Assembly: GCF_000828085.3 (NCBI RefSeq)
Contig: NZ_JXCA02000001.1
Span: 1,069,641-1,131,086, forward strand
Reading direction: 5' to 3'
From: Scytonema tolypothrichoides VB-61278
GTDB taxonomy: Bacteria > Cyanobacteriota > Cyanobacteriia > Cyanobacteriales > Nostocaceae
Length of the DNA: 61,446 nucleotides
The notes under the pieces: generated by a model
The model's input: the letters and a program-made list of their open reading frames with translations, nothing else
The model's database searches: none
Told to the model about the DNA's origin: nothing
Position numbers and translations under genes: made by a program
Shown: in pieces, positions 24,922 to 33,466 of the stretch
Layout of the letters: each line of letters starts with the position of its first letter
How positions within the stretch are numbered: position 1 is the stretch's first letter

Positions 24922-26670
24922 ATGTTGTCTCTATTGCAAATAGAAAATTTTGCCCTGATTGACCAATTAGAATTGGAATTTGGGGCTGGACTCAATGTTT
25001 TGACAGGGGAAACCGGAGCGGGAAAGTCGATTATTTTAGATGCGATTGATGCTGTATTGGGTGGTAAAGTCTCCAGTCGTGTCATTCGCAGTGGCACAAC
25101 TCGGGCAATGATAGAAGCGACGTTTAGCTCCAATTCAGCATTAACCGCTTGGTTGAGCGAACAAGAAATAGATTTAATCGAAGATAATTTTATAATTATT
25201 AGCCGAGAAATTGCAGCGACCTCAAGTAATATTCGCAGTCGATCGCGCGTTAATGGAGTATTGGTTAATCGAGCGCTGATGTCCGGACTCAGAGAACGTC
25301 TGGTGGAAATCACCGCTCAAGGGCAAACTGTACAAGTAGGACAATCTGCTCAAGTCCGCGAGTGGTTGGATATGTACGGTGGTGATTCCCTGATGCAGCA
25401 GCGACAGCTTGTCGCTGCTGTGTATTTAGAGTATCAAAAAGCACGTTTATTATTAGAAAAACGCCGGACATCAGAACGCGATCGCCTCCAACAACTCGAC
25501 TTACTAACATATCAAGTACAGGAACTCAAAGCCGCGAATCTTAGTGAACCTGATGAATTAGAAAAACTTTTACAAGAACGAGAACGCCTCAATCATGTCG
25601 TAGAGCTACAACAGATGAGTTACAAAGTTTACCAGGCTTTGTACCAAAATGATGCTGAAACTCCAGCAGCAGGAGATTTGCTCGGAGACAGTGAAATCAC
25701 ATTGAGCGACATGGTAGAATATGATACGCAACTGCAACCGCTGCTGGAAATGGTGAGAGATGCTCAAGCAACCTTGGCAGAAGTAGGACGACAAATTAAT
25801 ACCTATGGGGAAAATTTGGAAGCAGATCCGCAGCGCTTAGAGGAAGTAGAAGAGCGTATTCAGGAATTAAAGCAAATCTGCCGTAAGTACGGTTCGACTC
25901 TGACTGAAGCGATCGCTTATTACCAACGCATCCAAGGAGAATTGGCTGAACTTAATCATAGCGACCAATCAATCGAAAGTTTAGAACAACAAGAAAATCT
26001 TTGTTGGGAAAAGCTGACTCAAGCTTGTCAGAAGTTAACTCTTCTGCGGCGTACCACTGCGGCTGTTCTAGAAGCAGAACTCATCAGAGAACTGAAACCT
26101 TTGGCTATGGAAAAGGTACAGTTTCAAGTTGAGATTGTACCAACTTCCCCAACCGCAGCGGGAGCAGATAAAATAACCTTTTTGTTTAGTCCGAACCCAG
26201 GAGAACCCCTGCAACCCTTAACACAAATTGCTTCCGGGGGTGAAATGAGTCGTTTTTTATTGGCGCTCAAAACTTGCTTTTCTCAAGCTGATGAGAATGC
26301 AACACTGATATTTGATGAAATTGACGTTGGGGTTTCTGGACGTGTTGCACAGTCTATTGCGGAAAAATTGCATCAGTTAGGCGAAAGTTCTCAAGTATTA
26401 TGTGTTACACACCAGCCTTTGGTTGCAGCAATGGCAGACCGACATTTTCGAGTCGATAAGCAAGTTATCACCCTCGAACCAGGTGACAAAACAAACAACG
26501 GATATCCCGAACAACGTACTGTTGTGCGAGTCACAAGCCTGGATAATTTAAACAAGCGTCGAGAAGAACTAGCACAGTTAGCTGGTGGGAAATCGGCGCA
26601 GGAGGCGATCGCTTTTGCTGAGTCTTTGTTGACGCAAGCAGCTAGCCACCGTCGCGGAGAGCGAAAGTGA
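24922..26670 (+). CDS. recN: DNA repair protein RecN
   Basis: 582 aa, an SMC-like ATPase of double-strand break repair. Walker A is GETGAGKS at residues 29-36. A long coiled-coil region (~150-380) carries many Glu/Arg/Leu heptads. The ABC signature is IASGGEMSRFLLALK and Walker B is TLIFDEIDVGVSG, followed by the H-loop region CVTHQPLVAA. The N-terminal LSLLQIENFALIDQLELEF is diagnostic of RecN. It stands alone. Confidence 0.95.
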   Translation: MLSLLQIENFALIDQLELEFGAGLNVLTGETGAGKSIILDAIDAVLGGKVSSRVIRSGTTRAMIEATFSSNSALTAWLSEQEIDLIEDNFIIISREIAATSSNIRSRSRVNGVLVNRALMSGLRERLVEITAQGQTVQVGQSAQVREWLDMYGGDSLMQQRQLVAAVYLEYQKARLLLEKRRTSERDRLQQLDLLTYQVQELKAANLSEPDELEKLLQERERLNHVVELQQMSYKVYQALYQNDAETPAAGDLLGDSEITLSDMVEYDTQLQPLLEMVRDAQATLAEVGRQINTYGENLEADPQRLEEVEERIQELKQICRKYGSTLTEAIAYYQRIQGELAELNHSDQSIESLEQQENLCWEKLTQACQKLTLLRRTTAAVLEAELIRELKPLAMEKVQFQVEIVPTSPTAAGADKITFLFSPNPGEPLQPLTQIASGGEMSRFLLALKTCFSQADENATLIFDEIDVGVSGRVAQSIAEKLHQLGESSQVLCVTHQPLVAAMADRHFRVDKQVITLEPGDKTNNGYPEQRTVVRVTSLDNLNKRREELAQLAGGKSAQEAIAFAESLLTQAASHRRGERK

Positions 26671-26760
26671 TACAAACGGCTTTGGATTGAGGGCTTGAAA
26701 CTCTGACTTAAAGCGGTCTAATTACTCCAGGACCTACGTAAAATACCTCTGAAACTCTTA

Positions 26761-26792
26761 TTCCTCTGTGTCCTCTGCGTCCTCTGCGGTTC
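26761..26792. repeat. octamer/nonamer tandem repeat
   Basis: CCTCTGTGT-CCTCTGCGT-CCTCTGCGG, three imperfect 9-base units in the recN / adenylyltransferase convergent gap. Confidence 0.6.
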
Positions 26793-26836
26793 GTTATTCC
26801 GTGACTCGTGGGTAACTCCTGTAGTCAATCTACTCC

Positions 26837-27835
26837 CTACTTTCTTGCTACGGCGACTTCCTGTAGTAATGTCATAGGTCCAAGGTCTTTGAGAATCTGC
26901 ATTTGTTGCTCGTTTCGTACGAAAAGCGAACCTGCAAATCCTAATGAGTTTACGGCAATGGATTCAAAAGATTCATGCGATAGCGTTTGCGTAGCGCCCC
27001 CTATGCCTGCGGCACGGCTACGCCTATCGGGGCTAGCGCTGCTGCTTTCAGCAGATCGCGGTACAATCAACATCCATTCCCTTGTCGCCAGAAGATTATA
27101 AGCACCAGATTGTTTTCCACTGTTTTCTAAACCGACGGCGTGTAGCAGAGTGCGGTAGTGTGAGAGTGTGGCTTCAGCCGCTTTGAATGGAGATTGTACC
27201 CAAAGAGGCTCTAGCTTTGTAAAGGCGTGTACAAAAGGAAGTTGTGGTATAGTGGCAACAGAGTCTTGAAATTGAGCGGAAGCCAACAGAGGTTCAATCG
27301 GTATCTTCCACTCATTGGGTATGAGTGGAAGTGGAACCAGTTGCAAATGCTTGTGTCGCTGACTAGCACCTGCAATTTTGCCAGCATTATAAAAGACTAA
27401 ACCATCAAACTCAGCCAGACACGCCCACATTGCGGCAAAATCTTGCAGAGTGAGTAGAGTTTCTTGTTCCTCAAAAGCACGAGTGATGAGCAGCAAGTGA
27501 TAGTCAGTAACGTTAAATTTGTTTAAGATACATACGTGAGTTTGAGAAATTTCTGCTACAAACAAATCCTCCTCGTAAGGAAGAAAAGGATTAAATTCTT
27601 GACCGGAGGAAGTTTGTGTTTGTTGTTTTTGCTTAACAGCTTCTTTGCGAACCAGGTTAGATAAGACTCGCACCAAGAAGCGAACACCATCTTGTTCTAT
27701 GAACTCAAATTCTGTTGGTATTGTCAGCAACGCCCCACATTGTAAAGCGTACTCAGTCTGTTCTTTGACACGTTTCCATAAAGTGCCTGGTTTCAGTAAA
27801 ATTTCTTCATGTATAGTTTGTTTTTCTTCTGGCAT
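26837..27835 (-). CDS. ATP adenylyltransferase (diadenosine tetraphosphate phosphorylase-like, HIT superfamily)
   Basis: 332 aa from ATG 27835 (MPEEKQTIHEEILLKPGTLW). It carries the GALLTIPTEFEFIEQDGVRF and NPFLPYEEDLFV blocks, and the catalytic histidine motif SQRHKHLQLVPL (HxHxQ), as in Ap4A phosphorylase II. It would split Ap4A with phosphate to ADP and ATP. Near the C-terminus, residues ~262-286 (SSSASPDRRSRAAGIGG and neighbours) have low complexity. They are encoded by a GC-rich dispersed repeat (26978-27046) lying in frame inside a region that otherwise reads MLIVPRS...HESFESIAVNSLGFAG. Confidence 0.88.
   Translation of the reverse strand: MPEEKQTIHEEILLKPGTLWKRVKEQTEYALQCGALLTIPTEFEFIEQDGVRFLVRVLSNLVRKEAVKQKQQTQTSSGQEFNPFLPYEEDLFVAEISQTHVCILNKFNVTDYHLLLITRAFEEQETLLTLQDFAAMWACLAEFDGLVFYNAGKIAGASQRHKHLQLVPLPLIPNEWKIPIEPLLASAQFQDSVATIPQLPFVHAFTKLEPLWVQSPFKAAEATLSHYRTLLHAVGLENSGKQSGAYNLLATREWMLIVPRSAESSSASPDRRSRAAGIGGATQTLSHESFESIAVNSLGFAGSLFVRNEQQMQILKDLGPMTLLQEVAVARK
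26978..27046. repeat. GC-rich dispersed repeat inside a coding region
   Basis: Core GCGTTTGCGTAGCGCCCCCT ... GGGGCTAGCGC, nearly the same as at 22208-22240. It preserves the reading frame of the ATP adenylyltransferase and adds about 23-25 residues. Confidence 0.7.
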
Positions 27836-27975
27836 GATAGCGCGAATAGAGAGTGTGAAAAATAACTTAGTAGGTCGGTACAAATAAAGTTAACGATGTT
27901 TTGGCTGTCATTAGTCATTAGTCATGACGTTTTTACATTTTTTAACATAGTTCTGTTTATTTCTACTGATCTACT

Positions 27976-28869
27976 TTATGCATTAATTTTTAAAAACCGT
28001 TGCAACAAACCAATGACAACCTCAGGTCTTTCCAAATGGGATAATACTCCTGCATCTGGGATTGTATGAAAATCACGAATTGCATTGCTATTTAACTTCC
28101 TCAAACGCTGTCCTAGCTGAACACTGGTAAATTGTGCCTTCTCACCCCACAATATTACTGTAGGAATAGTCAGTTGTTGAATATACAAACTCAAGTCAAA
28201 ATAAAGGTTACCTTGTAAAAATGCCAAGGCTGCAAATTTAGCATTCGGCTGTTTTGCAGAGGCTAAGAAAGCTTGTACCATTTCTTCAGAAACTCGTTCT
28301 GGTTTGGCAAACAAAAAACTTTGTAAAAAGTTGCGTACCGCCAGTTCATTTTGAGCGCCAACAGTATAAATGAAATCATCCAAGAGTGGTATGTTGATCA
28401 GTCCAAGTGGAAGTCTGCGTCCTGCACCTTGCCCAAAATCATCAAATCCAGAGGGACATACCAAAAACAGGGCTTGAAATAAAAAAGGGTGAGCGATCGC
28501 GAGGCGAATCATCAAAGCACCTGTTAATGAAGACGCAATCACCGTTACTGGTGGACGACAAGTATGTCTAATAAACTCTGCAATACTCGTCAAATAATCG
28601 TTAATTTGGTAATCTCGCACAGGATGTGCAGATTCACCCCAACCAATTAAGTCCGGCGCTATAATCTCGTACTTAGCTGCAAAAGCAGGGTAAACTTTAG
28701 ACCATTCATAAGCACAAGCCCCGCCACCAAAGTTATGGAGAAAAACTAGAGGTAAATTTTCTGTCTCAGCAATCAACCAAGGTGCAGTCGTTTGGGTGTA
28801 GTAAGTCATAAACCCCACAGAGGTATGAACGACTTTTTGTCCAAAGCCAGGGGGTTGAAACTGGAGCAT
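27976..28869 (-). CDS. alpha/beta-fold hydrolase
   Basis: 297 aa. The fold is clear: LPLVFLHNFGGGACAYEWSK oxyanion region, APDLIGWGES, nucleophile serine in VIASSLTGALM, an acidic residue after strand 6 in ILWGEKAQFT, and the catalytic His in DAGVLSHLERPE. The nucleophile elbow reads SSLTG rather than the usual GxSxG, as in several cyanobacterial plant-like hydrolases. Substrate unknown. It is separated from the adenylyltransferase gene by 140 bases. Confidence 0.85.
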   Translation of the reverse strand: MLQFQPPGFGQKVVHTSVGFMTYYTQTTAPWLIAETENLPLVFLHNFGGGACAYEWSKVYPAFAAKYEIIAPDLIGWGESAHPVRDYQINDYLTSIAEFIRHTCRPPVTVIASSLTGALMIRLAIAHPFLFQALFLVCPSGFDDFGQGAGRRLPLGLINIPLLDDFIYTVGAQNELAVRNFLQSFLFAKPERVSEEMVQAFLASAKQPNAKFAALAFLQGNLYFDLSLYIQQLTIPTVILWGEKAQFTSVQLGQRLRKLNSNAIRDFHTIPDAGVLSHLERPEVVIGLLQRFLKINA

Positions 28870-29213
28870 AGTTTGCTACCCTCGTGAATATGTGTTTCTA
28901 GTGGCAAGTTAAAGCCTGGTGGCGTATAGGTCAAGGTTGTTGGCTACAAATCAAATAATTATGGCGTATCACTTTTGTGCTTGCCATTTTTTGCCTGCAT
29001 ACTCCCAATGCTTTCATAATATCAATATTGATGATTAATGTCATGAGTTATTAATTTTTCAGATGTATATAGGACTACTATTTTGTTTTGGCTCAGCTAG
29101 GTACACCTTAAAGAGCCTTTTTCCTTTGTCTCTCTTTCTTTAGTTGTCTTTCTACAAAATACGTTATTGTTAAACAAGCTCGAATAGTTAAAAAAGCTTC
29201 GGGTTATTTTTTG
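28870..29213. other. intergenic region with a dispersed repeat
   Basis: Contains a copy (29066-29110) of the ATATAGGACT...CAGCTAGGTACAC repeat also found at 21716 and 43562. This is the 5' side of the TnpB remnant, where the element's left end and the missing N-terminal part would be expected; no left-end hairpin was recognised. Confidence 0.5.
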
Positions 29214-29939
29214 ATGTTGACATTAGAGTGTGATGTGAGCGTAGCAGCACCACCAGCTTTTGGTCATCCGATTGGAATTGACTTGGGGCTAGACAAATTT
29301 GCAGCTACAAGTGATGGCGCATTAATTGAACGTCCACGCTTTTTGAATACACTGCACCGCAAGTTGAAATTACTGCAACGCAGGCTTAGGAACAAAAATA
29401 TTGGTTCAAATAATCGCCATAAGCTTAACTGTAAAATAGCTCGACTTCATCAACGTATTTCTGATACTCGTAAAGACTGGCATTTTAAGCTAGCCCATAA
29501 GCTTTGCGATGGAATTGGAATGATGTTTGTTGAAGATATTGATTTTCGTGTATGGGCTAAAGGTATGTTTTGCAAACATACGTTAGATGCAGGCTTTGGT
29601 CAATTCGTCTCAATCCTGCAATGGGTCTGCTGGAAGCGAGGTGTCCACTTTGCGAAAGTGGATAAAGACTACACTTCTCAGGTTTGTCCACAATGTGACA
29701 CCCATACCGGAAGAAAAGAATTGAAGGATAGGGTTCATTCTTGTCCTGAATGCGGCTACACAACGCATCGCGATGTGGCGGCTGCACAAGTGATCCGTAA
29801 TAGGGGGATCTCTGGGCTGGGACGCAGCCTAGATGAAAACGCCTGTGGAGACGGTGAGACCAGCGCTGCGGTCCTTGTTTCCCGACAGCCAGGCGACTGG
29901 CGAACCCGGAGGGTCTGGCGGGGGCTGGTAACAGTCTAG
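29211..29939 (+). pseudogene. tnpB: N-truncated IS200/IS605-type TnpB (RuvC and zinc finger only)
   Basis: 242 aa against ~400 for full TnpB. The frame opens with MLTLECDVSV, normally ~160 residues into the protein, so the N-terminal wedge/REC part is gone. The nuclease half is complete: RuvC-I Asp in GIDLGLDKF, RuvC-II Glu in MFVEDIDF, four zinc cysteines in CPQC and CPEC, and RuvC-III Asp in HRDVAAAQVI. TnpB uses an RNA made from the element's right end; that end follows directly (hairpin 30059-30079). No TnpA gene is present, so the element is non-autonomous. Confidence 0.85.
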
Positions 29940-30089
29940 TTAAGAGTCGAAAAAGCAGGAACAAAGGTGGAGAGGCACGACTTCAGGAGCCAGTACTGCG
30001 GACGGGTTTCCCGTCCCAGGTATCTGGCGTTTCTGCCTCGTAACATCCTTTTGAGAATCCTCGTGCATTTATGCCGAGGAGTACGTCAA
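29900..30089 (+). ncRNA. candidate omega-RNA / right end of the TnpB element
   Basis: The 3' end of tnpB plus ~150 bases form the place where right-end (omega) RNAs are made. The final structure is a hairpin CCTCG-T-GCAT-TT-ATGC-CGAGG (30059-30079) followed by AGTACGTCAA. A TCAA right cleavage site is known for IS608-like elements. The same arrangement occurs in the element at the right edge of the window. Confidence 0.5.
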
Positions 30090-30160
30090 ATGGTGGTGAA
30101 CTGATGAAGAATTATCGTAATAATAATGATTATGGAACAGCAACAAGTAAGATATGAATC

Positions 30161-31642
30161 GTGACTAACAACAATCGCTCTCAATGGGATTTAGGCAGAT
30201 TCATCCAAACCCTGACTTATTTTGAGGTCGTCCCTTTTGTCAACTGGGTACAGGATTTGATTCAAGGTCGTCTTAATAGTAGCCAAAATATACCTGATGG
30301 AGCAAAACAAGTGGGTGTGATATTAGTAGCAGGTGCGACGGGTGGAGTTGGTCAGCGAGTGGTCAAACGACTGCTGGATGGGGGTTATAAAGTACGTGCA
30401 CTCGTGCGAGACATCGACAAAGCACGGTCAATTCTTAGTGATAATGTTGAATTAGTTGTTGGAGATATTACTAAGCCAGAAACTTTAAATTCCCTAGTTA
30501 TGGCTAATATCCAAGCGGTGATATGCTGCACCGCCGTACGCGTGCAACCAGTAGAAGGAGATACGCCAGAACGGGCTAAATACTATCAAGGCATCAAATT
30601 TTATCAACCAGAAATTGTTGGCGATACCCCTGAAAATGTAGAATACCAAGGTGTGAAAAACTTGGTAGAAGCTGCTGCTAAATATCTGCCCAAAGCAGGG
30701 GAAAAACTATTATTTGATTTTACAAAACCATCAACCGAATTAAAGAATACCTGGGGTGCGGTGGATGATGTGGTGATGGGTGGCGTGAGTCAAAGTCAAA
30801 TCCAATTGGTGGAAGAAACAGCTTTGTTTGCTGGTAATGTCTCAACTGCGAACTCTGGAGGGTTTGCTTCTGTAAGAACGAAAAATTTCGCGCCTCCCTT
30901 CAATCTTTCTGGTTACGAAGGTGTAGAATTGCGCTTAAAAGGTGATGGTAAGCGTTATAAATTTCTTTTGCGTACAGAAACACAATGGGATGGTGTTGCC
31001 TACAGTTACTCTTTTAATACAGAAGCTAATACCTGGATAGATGTTCGCATTCCCTTTGCCCAGATGATTGCGGTATTTCGTGCCAAAACTCTGAAAGATT
31101 CTCCGCAAATTGATCAAAGCAAAATTTGCTCTTTTCAACTGATGCTGAGCAAGTTTGAATATGATGGTGAGTTAAATCCCCAATTTTCTCCTGGTGGTTT
31201 TGCTTTGGAAGTGAAATCAATGAAAGCTTATGGTGGGGTAAATTTACCACAGTTTGTCTTAGTCAGTTCAGCGGGTGTGACTCGTCCTGGTCGTCCTGGA
31301 ATCAATTTAGATGAAGAACCGCCAGCAGTCAAATTAAATGACCAACTAGGAGGAATTTTAACATGGAAGTTAAAGGGAGAAGATACTTTAAGAGAAAGTG
31401 GAATTCCTTACACGATTATTAGACCATGTGCACTGACTGAGGAAGCAGGGGGTAAGGAGTTTATTTTTGAGCAAGGTGACAATATCAAAGGAAAAATCAG
31501 CCGCGAGGATGTGGCTAAGCTTTGTGTAGAAGCACTACAACAAACGAAAGCGTCTAACGTTACATTTGAGGTGAAACAGGGAGAAAATACTGCTAGTTCT
31601 ATCGATTGGCAAAGGTTATTTTCTCAACTGCAACCAAACTAA
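30161..31642 (+). CDS. NAD(P)-binding SDR protein with an inserted CIA30 domain
   Basis: 493 aa from GTG 30161. Residues ~50-170 are an NmrA-like Rossmann domain (VILVAGATGGVGQRVVKRLL, dinucleotide-binding GATGGVGQ). Residues ~185-355 form a CIA30 (complex I intermediate-associated protein 30) beta-sandwich: LLFDFTKPSTELKNTWGAVD, DDVVMGGVSQS, GYEGVELRLKGDGKRYKF. The Rossmann fold then resumes (FVLVSSAGVTRPGRPG, YTIIRPCALTEE). Such fusions occur in cyanobacteria and chloroplasts and are thought to act in assembly or stability of photosynthetic complexes; a precise reaction is not known. Confidence 0.88.
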   Translation: MTNNNRSQWDLGRFIQTLTYFEVVPFVNWVQDLIQGRLNSSQNIPDGAKQVGVILVAGATGGVGQRVVKRLLDGGYKVRALVRDIDKARSILSDNVELVVGDITKPETLNSLVMANIQAVICCTAVRVQPVEGDTPERAKYYQGIKFYQPEIVGDTPENVEYQGVKNLVEAAAKYLPKAGEKLLFDFTKPSTELKNTWGAVDDVVMGGVSQSQIQLVEETALFAGNVSTANSGGFASVRTKNFAPPFNLSGYEGVELRLKGDGKRYKFLLRTETQWDGVAYSYSFNTEANTWIDVRIPFAQMIAVFRAKTLKDSPQIDQSKICSFQLMLSKFEYDGELNPQFSPGGFALEVKSMKAYGGVNLPQFVLVSSAGVTRPGRPGINLDEEPPAVKLNDQLGGILTWKLKGEDTLRESGIPYTIIRPCALTEEAGGKEFIFEQGDNIKGKISREDVAKLCVEALQQTKASNVTFEVKQGENTASSIDWQRLFSQLQPN

Positions 31643-31685
31643 CGCTAGGGTGTGTGAGGTACTTCATATTAAACGAAGATTAAAC

Positions 31686-31750
31686 CAGTGAACAGTAAAC
31701 AGTGAACAGTGAACAGTGAACAGGAACTGATAACTGATAACTAATAACTG
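31686..31750. repeat. STRR heptamer array
   Basis: AGTGAAC units (31686-31722) followed by TAACTGA units, in the gap before the 31807 gene. Confidence 0.75.
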
Positions 31751-31806
31751 TTAAACGAAGAGGTTGTGTGAGCAACTTTGGATAAGTTTTACGGAGTAGG
31801 AAAGTA

Positions 31807-32184
31807 ATGAAACGTATTGGGCTGATGGCGTTAGCCCTATTTTTGTTGATTATGCTTTGGGGCGGAGTCTTTTCAAACACCGCTTCATCTCAACAAATAG
31901 AATCTCGCTTCTACAACTTAGAAGCGGATTTTAATCGTTTGGAGTCGCGGATTAATCGTATTGAGGCGCTGTTAGGTCAAAGTGGGCGTTCGTCCCTTTG
32001 GGACGGGCGCTCTGCGCCCTCGCCCTCTGGCGGCGTCACCACTACACCATCCACACGTTCTGGAAGAACTGTATCGCCGCAAGAACGAGAGAAGATGTTT
32101 GATAGACTAGCAACTCTGGTGATAGAACTCAAGCAGCAGGTTAATGCACTAGAAGGGCGAGTTGCTAAATTGGAGAAACGCTAG
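31807..32184 (+). CDS. membrane-anchored/secreted coiled-coil protein with a repeat-derived linker
   Basis: 125 aa. It has an N-terminal hydrophobic segment (LMALALFLLIMLWGGVF) as signal or anchor, then two coiled-coil stretches: SQQIESRFYNLEADFNRLES at ~28-47 and LVIELKQQVNALEGRVAKLE near the C-terminus. The Ser/Gly/Pro-rich linker between them (RSSLWDGRSAPSPSGG) is encoded by a GC-rich dispersed repeat at 31984-32038 that stays in frame. Likely periplasmic; function unknown. Confidence 0.7.
   Translation: MKRIGLMALALFLLIMLWGGVFSNTASSQQIESRFYNLEADFNRLESRINRIEALLGQSGRSSLWDGRSAPSPSGGVTTTPSTRSGRTVSPQEREKMFDRLATLVIELKQQVNALEGRVAKLEKR
31984..32038. repeat. GC-rich dispersed repeat inside a coding region
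   Basis: CGTCCCTTTGGGACGGGCGC forms a hairpin, followed by TCTGCGCCCTCGCCCTCTGG. Composition and palindromes match the non-coding repeats elsewhere in the window. Here it encodes the linker of the coiled-coil protein. Confidence 0.65.
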
Positions 32185-32374
32185 GTTGTTGTAGCGTTGG
32201 TACTTGGAATGGAAAATCAGATTGATAGACCGAATTTTTTATGCATGAGAACGGCATAAATTAATTTTGCTGTCAACTATTAAGTTGCACTTAATTTAAG
32301 CCTTATCTTGCTAAATTTGCGTTGATTAAATTAGTCGAATACTAAAGAATAGGGACAGTTGATTCACAATCGTT

Positions 32375-32672
32375 GTCAAACATCTTTTGTGGGTGGGAGC
32401 AGTTGTAGTCATGGATAATTTGTTAGTGCATCATGCACAGGTTATTCAAGACGTAATTGAATCTGTGGGTGCAAAAGTTGTATTTTTGCCTGCTTATTCA
32501 CATGATTTGTCCCCCATCGAATTATACTGGTCAAAACGCGGATCAGTGTTTGCGTACCCCAAAAGCTCGAACCCACCAAGCTCTTAAGCACATTTATCCC
32601 TTGATTGTTACTAAGCAAATCTTATGTGATGATGCTTCGGGCTGGTTTGCTGATTGTGGTCTATTCATATGA
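32375..32672 (+). pseudogene. IS630-family transposase C-terminal remnant
   Basis: The frame WVGAVVVMDNLLVHHAQVIQ continues to FLPAYSHDLSPIELYWSK, holding the second Asp (VMDN) and the final Glu (SPIE) of the IS630 DDE site. After YWSK the sequence shifts frame and continues as RTPKARTHQALKHIYPLIVT up to the stop at 32672. The N-terminal two thirds are absent. It sits inside the leader of the first peptidoglycan-binding gene unit. Confidence 0.75.
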
Positions 32673-32753
32673 AAACCGCTGTCATTTTGTACAGGGGAAG
32701 GAAAGAACCTTCACCTTCAAAATAACTCTACCCAACTTTAATCCAGGAGAATT

Positions 32754-33002
32754 ATGTCTACTCAAACTCAACCTCTTCTGCAAAAAGGTAGCAAAGGTCC
32801 AGAAGTCACCCGTCTGCAAAACTTGCTAAATCAAGCTGACCGCAAAAAAAACTTCGGAAATCCTCCTCCGCTACAAGTTGACGGAGAATTTGGAGGTAAT
32901 ACTGAGACTGCTGTTAAGAACTTCCAAAAATATTATGGATTAACTATCGATGGAGTTGTTGGTCCTAAAACCTGGGCGAAATTGACCGAAGCAGCAGGTT
33001 AG
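32754..33002 (+). CDS. single-domain peptidoglycan-binding protein, copy 1
   Basis: 82 aa, one PG_binding_1 domain: LLQKGSKGPEVTRLQNLLNQ, then VDGEFGGNTETAVKNFQKYY and LTIDGVVGPKTWAKL. No signal peptide. The ribosome site AGGAGAA is well placed. It is the first of three tandem paralogues with near-identical leaders and the only one with an intact G/C-rich terminator (33036-33074). The likely role is binding cell-wall glycan or, without export, another ligand. Confidence 0.88.
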   Translation: MSTQTQPLLQKGSKGPEVTRLQNLLNQADRKKNFGNPPPLQVDGEFGGNTETAVKNFQKYYGLTIDGVVGPKTWAKLTEAAG

Positions 33003-33035
33003 TGTCTTAGCTTTCTATCGGATTTAGAAGTTATT

Positions 33036-33074
33036 ACCCCCGTCTATTTGTTACCTCAAGCAGACGGGGGTTTT
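33036..33074 (+). terminator. Rho-independent terminator after copy 1
   Basis: ACCCCCGTCT ... AGACGGGGGT, a perfect 10-bp stem with a 19-base loop, followed by TTT. Confidence 0.75.
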
Positions 33075-33184
33075 AGCTTTGAGATGATTTTCCTAAAATT
33101 AACTGCATAAGTTGATTTTTCCGTCAACTGCAGAGGGGAAGGAAATAACTTTCACCTTCAAAACAACTTTAACTCAGGAGAACT

Positions 33185-33433
33185 ATGTCTACTCAAACTC
33201 AACCTCTTCTGCAAAAAGGTAGCCAAGGTCCAGAAGTCAGATATTTGCAAGACTTGCTGAATCAGGCTGAACGCAAAAAAAACTTCGGAAGTCCTCCTCC
33301 GGTACGAGTTGACGGAGTATTTGGAGCTAATACTGAGACTGCTGTTAAGAACTTCCAAAAATATTATGGATTAACTATCGATGGAGTTGTTGGTTCTAAA
33401 ACCTGGGCGAAATTGATCGAACTAGCAGGTTAG
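33185..33433 (+). CDS. single-domain peptidoglycan-binding protein, copy 2
   Basis: 82 aa, very close to copy 1 (differences such as KGSQGPEVRYLQDLLNQAER and VDGVFGANTETAVKN). Same leader and ribosome site (CAGGAGAAC). Its downstream hairpin is the same sequence as copy 1's but has lost several pairs (GCAAACGGAG in place of GCAGACGGGG), so transcription may read on into unit 3. Confidence 0.88.
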   Translation: MSTQTQPLLQKGSQGPEVRYLQDLLNQAERKKNFGSPPPVRVDGVFGANTETAVKNFQKYYGLTIDGVVGSKTWAKLIELAG

Positions 33434-33466
33434 TGTCTTAGCTTTCTATCGGATTTAGAAGTTATT

